Positions 58,855-64,000 of a DNA stretch of 64,000 nt are shown one piece after another; within the stretch, counting starts at the first letter, position 1, and every line of letters begins with the position of its first letter. A program made the position numbers and the translations under genes. The DNA is from Blastococcus fimeti (GTDB lineage Bacteria > Actinomycetota > Actinomycetes > Mycobacteriales > Geodermatophilaceae): positions 1 to 64,000 of the forward strand of contig FNAW01000008.1 in the NCBI GenBank assembly GCA_900102115.1, read 5' to 3'. A model generated the notes under the pieces. The model was not told where the DNA came from. It was given only the letters and a program-made list of their open reading frames with translations, and did no database searches.

Positions 58855-59697
58855 GTGGCTGCTGCTGTGCCCACCATCGCCCTGAACAACGGCGTCGAGA
58901 TCCCCCAGCTGGGCTTCGGCGTCTACCAGGTGCCGCCGGAGGACACCGCCGACGTCGTCGGCCAGGCCCTCGAGGTCGGCTACCGGCACATCGACACCGC
59001 GGAGATGTACGGCAACGAGAAGGGCGTCGGCGAGGCCATCGCCCGCTCCGGCATCGACCGCGGCGCGATCTTCGTGACCAGCAAGCTGAACAACGGCTTC
59101 CACCGCCGCGACGACGCCCTCCGCGCGTTCGACCAGACGCTGGCCGACCTCGGCACCGACCACCTCGACCTGTTCCTCGTCCACTGGCCGCTGCCGGGCA
59201 TCGACGTCGACTTCGTGGAGACCTGGAAGGCCATGGAGGAGATCTACGCGGGAGGCCGGGCGAAGGCCGTCGGCGTCTCTAACTTCAACGCCTCCCACCT
59301 GCGCCGGCTCTTCGCCGAGACGGAGGTGCGGCCGGCGGTGAACCAGATCGAGGTGCACCCCTACCTGGCGCAGGACGAGCTGCGGGCCTTCGACGCCGAG
59401 CACGAGATCGTGACCGAGGCGTGGTCGCCGATCGCGCAGGGCAAGGTCCTCGACGACCCGGCCATCGTCGCGATCGCCGAGCGGCTCGAGCGCACGCCCG
59501 CCCAGGTCGTGCTGCGCTGGCACGTGCAGCGCGGCGACGTCGTCTTCCCGAAGTCGACGTCCCGGAAGCGCATGGAGGAGAATTTTGCGCTGTTCGACTT
59601 CGAGCTCGGCACCTCCGACATGGCGGCGTTGACCGGCCTGGACCGCGGCGAGCGCACCGGCCCCGATCCGGACACGTTCAACTACATCCCGGGCTGA
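58855..59697 (+). CDS. aldo/keto reductase
   Basis: A 280-aa NADPH-dependent reductase of the AKR5-like (2,5-diketo-D-gluconate reductase) group, a TIM barrel. The catalytic tetrad is visible: Asp47 and Tyr52 (YRHIDTAEMYGNE), Lys77 (VTSKLNN) and His110 (LFLVHWPLPG). Cofactor-binding FPKSTSRKRMEEN lies near the C-terminus. GTG 58855 has a GAGAGGAC leader. It probably detoxifies aldehydes or reduces a sugar-type carbonyl. The substrate is unknown. Confidence 0.92.
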   Translation: MAAAVPTIALNNGVEIPQLGFGVYQVPPEDTADVVGQALEVGYRHIDTAEMYGNEKGVGEAIARSGIDRGAIFVTSKLNNGFHRRDDALRAFDQTLADLGTDHLDLFLVHWPLPGIDVDFVETWKAMEEIYAGGRAKAVGVSNFNASHLRRLFAETEVRPAVNQIEVHPYLAQDELRAFDAEHEIVTEAWSPIAQGKVLDDPAIVAIAERLERTPAQVVLRWHVQRGDVVFPKSTSRKRMEENFALFDFELGTSDMAALTGLDRGERTGPDPDTFNYIPG

Positions 59698-59710
59698 ATT
59701 CCCCTGCCCA

Positions 59711-59742
59711 CGGGCCCGTCCGCCCTCCGGCGGGCGGGCCCG
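59711..59742 (+). terminator. terminator hairpin after the aldo/keto reductase
   Basis: A 14-bp GC stem with one mismatch (CGGGCCCGTCCGCC / GGCGGGCGGGCCCG) and a 4-nt loop, 13 nt after the stop. Confidence 0.7.
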
Positions 59743-59868
59743 CGCGCGTGTGTGGGGCCGCTGTCCCGTCGGTGACCCGGCGCGCGTGGCGCGGCGTCAG
59801 GGCATGATCGCGACCGACCCTGCGGCCCGACCGCTGGGCGAGAAGACCGGGGGACCGTCCTGCGAGCC

Positions 59869-60687
59869 GTGCGCACCGCCCGGTGGGGCCGCGTCGCCCG
59901 CCTGCTGACGACGCTGGCCGTCGTGCTGCTTGTGGGTGCCGGCGCCGTGGCCGCGAGCGAGCTGGTGCACCCGCGGAGCTTCGCGGAGGCGGTCCCGGTA
60001 GCCGAGGCCGATGCGCCGGCGGTCGCGTCGTCCGCTCCCCCGGCGCCCGTCCCCTCCGAGCCGGCGGTGGCCGTGCCCGTCCCGCCGCCGGCCTTCGACC
60101 GCGGCCTGCGGTCGATCGACGACCCGAACAGCGCCTGGGTGGTCGTGAACAAGCTGCGGCCGCTGCAGCCCCTCGGCTACGCGCCCGCCGACCTGGTCGA
60201 CGTCGGCGGGGGGATGCACCTGCGGGCGGAGGCGGCGCAGGCGATCGCGGCGCTGCGGGCCGAGGCGGCGGCGGCCGGCGTCGACATCGAGGTGCAGAGC
60301 GCCTACCGCTCCTTCGAGTACCAGCAGGGGCTGTTCGGCAACGCGACGGCGCGGTTCGGCGTCGCCGGCGCGGAGCTGCGCAGCGCACGGCCCGGCTACA
60401 GCGAGCACCAGACCGGCCTGGCCGTCGACGTGGGCGGCGGGGGCTGCGACATCGAGCGCTGCTTCGGCGACACCGCGGAGGGCCGCTGGGTGGTGGCCAA
60501 CGCGCACCGGTGGGGCTTCCTCGTCCGCTACCCGGCGGGTTCCGAGCCGATCACCGGGTACCAGTACGAGCCCTGGCACCTCCGCTACGTCGGACCGGAG
60601 CTGGCGACCGAGATGCACGCGACCGGGGTGGCCACCCTGGAGGAGTTCTTCGGGCTCCCTCCTGCCCCCGGGTACGCCGCCGGCTGA
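59869..60687 (+). CDS. M15 family D-alanyl-D-alanine carboxypeptidase (VanY-like)
   Basis: A 272-aa secreted or membrane-anchored peptidase that trims D-Ala from peptidoglycan stems. Seen: an N-terminal signal/anchor helix at about 10-30 (RLLTTLAVVLLVGAGAVAAS), a Pro/Ala linker to about residue 75, and the catalytic domain with zinc ligands His180, Asp187 (YSEHQTGLAVDVG) and His237 with catalytic Glu234 (YEPWHLRYVG). A Cys pair (GCDIERC) may form a disulfide. It starts at GTG 59869. It may act in wall turnover; a van resistance role is unsupported because no vanHAX genes are near. Confidence 0.9.
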   Translation: MRTARWGRVARLLTTLAVVLLVGAGAVAASELVHPRSFAEAVPVAEADAPAVASSAPPAPVPSEPAVAVPVPPPAFDRGLRSIDDPNSAWVVVNKLRPLQPLGYAPADLVDVGGGMHLRAEAAQAIAALRAEAAAAGVDIEVQSAYRSFEYQQGLFGNATARFGVAGAELRSARPGYSEHQTGLAVDVGGGGCDIERCFGDTAEGRWVVANAHRWGFLVRYPAGSEPITGYQYEPWHLRYVGPELATEMHATGVATLEEFFGLPPAPGYAAG

Positions 60688-60715
60688 GCGCTGCCCGGCA
60701 CCGTCGGGAGGAGGC

Positions 60716-61525
60716 TCAGTCGGTCGTGACGAAGTCGATCAGTTCCTCGACCCGGCCGATCAGCTGCGGCTCCAGGTCGGTCCAGGTGCGCACGCGGGCC
60801 AGGATGCGCTGCGCCCAGACGTAGCCGGTGTCGTCCTCCCAGCCCAGGCGGCTGCAGACGCCGGTCTTCCAGTCCTCGCCCCGCGGCACGGTCGGCCAGG
60901 CCTTGATCCCGACGACCGAGGGCTTCACCGCCTGCCAGATGTCGATGAACGGGTGGCCGACGACGAGCGCGTGCGCGCCGGTGATCTGCTCGGCGATCCG
61001 GGACTCCTTCGAGCCCTTCACCAGGTGGTCGACGAGGACGCCGAGGCGCCGGTCGGGGGAGGGGCGGAACTCCTTCACGATCGAGGGCAGGTCGTCCACG
61101 CCGTGCAGGGGCTCGACGACGACGCCCTCGATCCGCAGGTCGTGGCCCCACACCTTCTCGACCAGCTCGGCGTCGTGCTTGCCCTCGACGTAGATGCGGC
61201 CCTGGCGGGCGACCCGGGCCCGCGCACCGGCGACGAAGGTGGAGCCGGAGGCGCTCCGCGCGGGCGCGGTCGGGGCGGCCTGCTTCGGCCGCACCAGGAC
61301 GACGGGGCGCCCGTCGACCCAGAAGCCGGGGCCCAGCGGGTAGCCGCGGACGCGCCCGTGCCGGTCCTCGAGGTGGACGACGTCCTTCTCGCAGCGCACG
61401 ACGGCGCCCACGAACCCCGAGCTGGGGTCCTCCACGACGAGGTCCTTCTCGGCCTCGACCGTGGGCACGGGCTTCTTCTGCGTGCGCGGGTGGACGAGGT
61501 TGTCGTACGGCGAACGGGGAGGCAC
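60716..61525 (-). CDS. DUF3097 protein with a TOPRIM-like core
   Basis: A 269-aa actinobacterial protein. The N-terminal part resembles a small beta domain (VRCEKDVVHLEDRHGRVRGY; PLGPGFWVDGRPVVLV). The central segment RIYVEGKHDAELVEKVWG followed by LGVLVDHLVKGSKESRI and ALVVGHPFIDIWQ has the Glu-then-Asp arrangement of TOPRIM domains (as in primases and RNase M5). That is an inference from motif spacing; DUF3097 itself is uncharacterised. It ends on a conserved GRVEELIDFVTTD helix. The gene stands alone. Confidence 0.82.
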   Translation of the reverse strand: MPPRSPYDNLVHPRTQKKPVPTVEAEKDLVVEDPSSGFVGAVVRCEKDVVHLEDRHGRVRGYPLGPGFWVDGRPVVLVRPKQAAPTAPARSASGSTFVAGARARVARQGRIYVEGKHDAELVEKVWGHDLRIEGVVVEPLHGVDDLPSIVKEFRPSPDRRLGVLVDHLVKGSKESRIAEQITGAHALVVGHPFIDIWQAVKPSVVGIKAWPTVPRGEDWKTGVCSRLGWEDDTGYVWAQRILARVRTWTDLEPQLIGRVEELIDFVTTD

Positions 61526-61861
61526 CCGTCGACGCTAGGCAGACGCGCGCGCCGACTCCGGGACGACGCGCCGGACAGTGACGACCCGGACACGCCCGGG
61601 CGCAGCCGGTGTGACGCTGCGTGATCGAACGGACCGGCCAGTTGCGTGTCGCAACCGGCGCGCCGGCGAGCGGGACGCGCGTCGCTGAACAGGGCGGACC
61701 TCGTCGTCCTCCCGCGATCGTGACCCCGCGTCACGGCTACCGCGTGCGGGGCGCAACCCGGAGGAGCCCCAGCGGATCGCCTCCGCTCGTTTCGGGACGC
61801 GGCTCCCGGTCACCCATTCGGGTGACCGCGAACACCCTCAGCAGATGGGAGCGCATCCACG
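61526..61861 (+). promoter_or_regulatory. 336-bp intergenic region with a palindrome upstream of the PRC/DUF2382 gene
   Basis: No gene was supported here. It contains a perfect 9-bp inverted repeat CGGTCACCC-ATTC-GGGTGACCG at 61807-61828, 33 bp before the ATG, possibly an operator or leader hairpin. GCAACCGGCGCGCC-type GC runs fill the rest, and no clear -35/-10 pair was found. Confidence 0.4.
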
Positions 61862-62740
61862 ATGATCGGCACCGAGACCCTCGACCGCGTGATCGGCAAG
61901 GACGTCTACGACGAGGCGGGCCAGAAGATCGGCTCGGCCGGAGAGGTCTACCTGGACGACGAGACCGGGCAGCCCGAGTGGGTCACCGTCCGCACCGGCA
62001 TGTTCGGCACCAAGGAGACCTTCGTCCCGATCCGGGACGCGGACCTCACCGACGACGGTCTGCGCGTACCCGTGAGCAAGGACCGGGTGAAGGACGCCCC
62101 GAAGATCGACACGGACGGCCACCTGTCGCCGCAGGAGGAGCAGGAGCTCTACCGCTACTACGGCATGGGGACCGGCGGCACCGGGACGGAGACGACGGGC
62201 CGCGAGCACGTCGCCGGCACCGAGTCGACCACCGTCATGGCGATGGAGGACACCTCCGGCCGGCACATGGCCGGCACCGGCACCGTCGGCACGGGCACCA
62301 CCGACACCGACACGAACCGGCACGGGACGGTCGGCCATGACACCTCCGGCCCGACCACCGACGACGCCATGACCCGTTCCGAGGAGCGGATGACCGTCGG
62401 CACCACGACGGAGGAGACCGGGCGGGCCCGGCTGCGCAAGTACGTCGTCAGCGAGAACGTCACGCAGACCGTCCCCGTCACGCGCGAGGAGGTCCGCGTC
62501 GAGCGCGAGCCCATCACCGACGCGAACGTCGGCAACGCGATGGACGGCCCCGCCATCAGCGAGGAGGAGCACGAGGTCACGCTGCACGCCGAGCGGGCGG
62601 TCGTGGAGAAGGAGGCCGTGCCCGTCGAGCGCGTGCGCCTGGACAAGACCACGGTCACCGAGCAGGAGCAGGTCTCGGCCGACCTGCGCAAGGAGGAGAT
62701 CGAGGTCGACGGCGCCCGGGACGACGAGCGACGCAGGTGA
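61862..62740 (+). CDS. PRC-barrel and DUF2382 domain stress protein
   Basis: A 292-aa soluble protein. It has an N-terminal PRC-barrel at about 1-85 (VIGKDVYDEAGQKIGSAGEV), a long Gly/Thr/His-rich low-complexity linker at about 100-175, and a C-terminal DUF2382 domain (RLRKYVVSENVTQTVPVTRE; VTLHAERAVVEKEAVPVERV). Proteins with this pair are common in desiccation- and radiation-tolerant actinobacteria, and their function is unknown. The acidic, hydrophilic composition fits a stress role. Stress-sigma control was not visible in the promoter. Confidence 0.88.
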   Translation: MIGTETLDRVIGKDVYDEAGQKIGSAGEVYLDDETGQPEWVTVRTGMFGTKETFVPIRDADLTDDGLRVPVSKDRVKDAPKIDTDGHLSPQEEQELYRYYGMGTGGTGTETTGREHVAGTESTTVMAMEDTSGRHMAGTGTVGTGTTDTDTNRHGTVGHDTSGPTTDDAMTRSEERMTVGTTTEETGRARLRKYVVSENVTQTVPVTREEVRVEREPITDANVGNAMDGPAISEEEHEVTLHAERAVVEKEAVPVERVRLDKTTVTEQEQVSADLRKEEIEVDGARDDERRR

Positions 62741-62823
62741 CCTCGGCCCCGCGGCTGCCGGGGCACTGAACACGGCGGCCGGCCGGGCGACCTCTGATGC
62801 CCCGGCCGGTCGCCGGATTTCTG

Positions 62824-62839
62824 GGCCCCCTCGGGGGCC
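62824..62839 (-). terminator. terminator hairpin abutting the aminopeptidase stop
   Basis: GGCCCCC-TC-GGGGGCC, a perfect 7-bp GC stem, begins directly after the stop codon on the minus strand. Confidence 0.6.
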
Positions 62840-64000
62840 TCAGTCGGCGAAGCAGGCCGCCAGCGCGCCGACCATCAGCGGCACGTCGAGCGCCGAGGCG
62901 AGTTCCCGGCACGAGTGCATGGCCAGCTGCGCCATTCCGACGTCCACCGTCGCGATGCCCAGCCGGGTCGCGGTGAGCGGGCCGATCGTGCTGCCGCACG
63001 GCAGGTCGGCGCGCATCACGAAGGACTGGGACGGCACCCCGGCCTCGGCGCAGCGCTCGCGGAACCAGCCGCCGGTCGCCGCATCGGTGGCATAGGCCTG
63101 GTTGGCGTTGAGCTTCACCACCGGCCCCCCGCCGAGCCGCGGCTGGTGAGCCGGCTCGTGCCGGTCGGACCGGGTCGGGTGCACGCCGTGCGCCATGTCG
63201 GCCGAGACCAGCACGGAGCGGGCGATCGCCCGGTGCACCGCCTCGGCGTCGCCGGGGTCGGTGCCCGTGGCCAGCCGGCGGACGACGTCCTCGAGGAAGC
63301 TGCCGCGCGCCCCGGACATCGAGCCGCTGCCGATCTCCTCGTGGTCGTTGCACACCAGCACCTGGGTGCGCTCCCCGGCCGGCGCGGCGAGCAGCGCGAG
63401 CAGCCCGGCGTGGCAGGAGGTCAGGTTGTCCAGCCGCGGGGCGGCGATCCAGGTGCCGTCGGCACCGGCGCGCGCGGCGGGCTGGGTGTCGGCCAGCACG
63501 AGGTCGTGCCCCACGACGTCGTCGGGGTCGGCGCCGGCCGCGGCCGCCACGGCCTCGACCAGGCCCGGCTCCTCGCCGAGGTCGCCGGCCCACACGGGGA
63601 CCAGGTGCCGCTGCGGGTCCAGGGTCAGCCCCTCGCGGACGGAGCGGTCGAGGTGGATCGCCAGCGAGGGGAAGCGCAGCGGCGCCCCGGGCAGCCGGAC
63701 CAGCGCCGTCCCTCCGCCGCGGAGCGCGAGCCGGCCGGCGACGGTCAGCTCCCGGTCCAGCCAGGTGTGCCACAGCCCGCCGCCGTAGGGCTCGACGCCG
63801 ACCAGCCGGTAGCCGGCCTGCCGGACGTCGGAGTGCGGGCGGACCTTGAACGTCGGGGAGTCGGTGTGCGCGCCCACCAGCCGCATGCCGGTGTCGCCGA
63901 GGGCGCCGGTGCCCACGCGGAAGGCGATCAGGCTGCCGGAGCGGACGACGAAGTGGCGGCCTCCGGAGGTGAGGTCCCACCGGTCGGCCTCCGCCAGCTC
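62840..64000 (-). CDS. apeB: M18 family aminopeptidase, C-terminal part (runs off the window end)
   Basis: A zinc aminopeptidase removing N-terminal residues from peptides. The last 386 residues are visible and the frame continues past base 64000, so the N-terminus lies outside. Seen: LVGAHTDSPTFKVRPHS (metal His/Asp), WHTWLDRELTVAGRL, RLDNLTSCHAGLLALL, VCNDHEEIGSGSMSGA (catalytic Glu pair), ADMAHGVHPTRSD and PVVKLNANQAYATDA. The C-terminal end MHSCRELASALDVPLMVGA is intact. M18 enzymes are usually near 430 aa, so about 40-50 residues are missing. It is transcribed toward a terminator hairpin. Confidence 0.93.
   Translation of the reverse strand, partial: ELAEADRWDLTSGGRHFVVRSGSLIAFRVGTGALGDTGMRLVGAHTDSPTFKVRPHSDVRQAGYRLVGVEPYGGGLWHTWLDRELTVAGRLALRGGGTALVRLPGAPLRFPSLAIHLDRSVREGLTLDPQRHLVPVWAGDLGEEPGLVEAVAAAAGADPDDVVGHDLVLADTQPAARAGADGTWIAAPRLDNLTSCHAGLLALLAAPAGERTQVLVCNDHEEIGSGSMSGARGSFLEDVVRRLATGTDPGDAEAVHRAIARSVLVSADMAHGVHPTRSDRHEPAHQPRLGGGPVVKLNANQAYATDAATGGWFRERCAEAGVPSQSFVMRADLPCGSTIGPLTATRLGIATVDVGMAQLAMHSCRELASALDVPLMVGALAACFAD

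Noticed and set aside
59869..60687. Vancomycin resistance cluster
   Set aside because: Only the VanY-like carboxypeptidase is present; no vanHAX or vanRS genes are near.
1..64000. tRNA, rRNA, riboswitch or CRISPR genes anywhere in the window
   Set aside because: No cloverleaf, rRNA-like segment, recognisable riboswitch fold or spaced direct-repeat array was found by reading. Covariance-model searches were not possible.

Overview
The window is high-GC DNA with dense, short-spaced genes, many GTG starts, and TANNNT -10 boxes only 6-7 nt ahead of several start codons. This is typical of an actinobacterium. The chemotaxis cluster, the NAD-dependent giant glutamate dehydrogenase, the DUF222-HNH gene, the PAS/GAF/PP2C phosphatases and a form II cox cluster together fit a motile member of the Geodermatophilaceae (Blastococcus, Geodermatophilus, Modestobacter). 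That family assignment is an inference from gene content; no rRNA is present.

Layout: (1) 1-12243, chemotaxis: the tail of one chemoreceptor, two further tandem chemoreceptors, cheA, cheW, an unrecognised 298-aa gene, cheB, cheR, and two consecutive [CheY + CheX/CheC-like] pairs. No flagellar genes are in the window. (2) 12315-31305, mixed housekeeping and stress genes: an anti-sigma-type ATP-binding protein divergent from a PP2C phosphatase, a stand-alone AAA ATPase, a four-helix holin-like membrane protein, NAD-glutamate dehydrogenase, an amidase, a DEAD-box helicase, a second PP2C phosphatase, xthA-yaaA, an acyl-ACP desaturase and an LCP-family wall ligase. (3) 31331-41506, accessory genes: an ArsR/VOC pair, a GNAT, an acyl-CoA dehydrogenase, DUF4383, a carbamoyltransferase, RecQ, a broken DUF222-HNH gene flanked by identical palindromes, and a DUF2786 protein. 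(4) 41588-57400, a molybdenum region: an HTH-Mop regulator, modABC, a MocA-like transferase, moaE, coxDE/xdhC-type maturation genes, coxSLM (form II active-site motif) and coxG, then a third PP2C phosphatase, a GAF protein, a small CsbD-like protein, moaD and moaA. (5) 57537-64000: an MFS transporter, an aldo/keto reductase, a VanY-type carboxypeptidase, DUF3097, a PRC-barrel/DUF2382 stress protein and the 3' part of an M18 aminopeptidase.

How the genes fit together: region 4 can import molybdate (modABC), make or modify the pterin cofactor (moaA, moaD, moaE, MocA-like), insert it (MoxR, VWA, XdhC) and use it in one hydroxylase of the xanthine oxidase/CO dehydrogenase family. Regions 2 and 4 carry three PP2C phosphatases with PAS/GAF sensors and one RsbW-like kinase, which suggests partner-switching control of sigma factors.

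The least explained signals are the 20-bp palindromes bracketing the DUF222-HNH pseudogene, the repeated GTCTAG-N8-CTAGAC dyads around the AAA ATPase, the unknown gene between cheW and cheB, and the duplicated CheY/CheX-like modules. No tRNA, rRNA, CRISPR array, IS element or prophage was seen.
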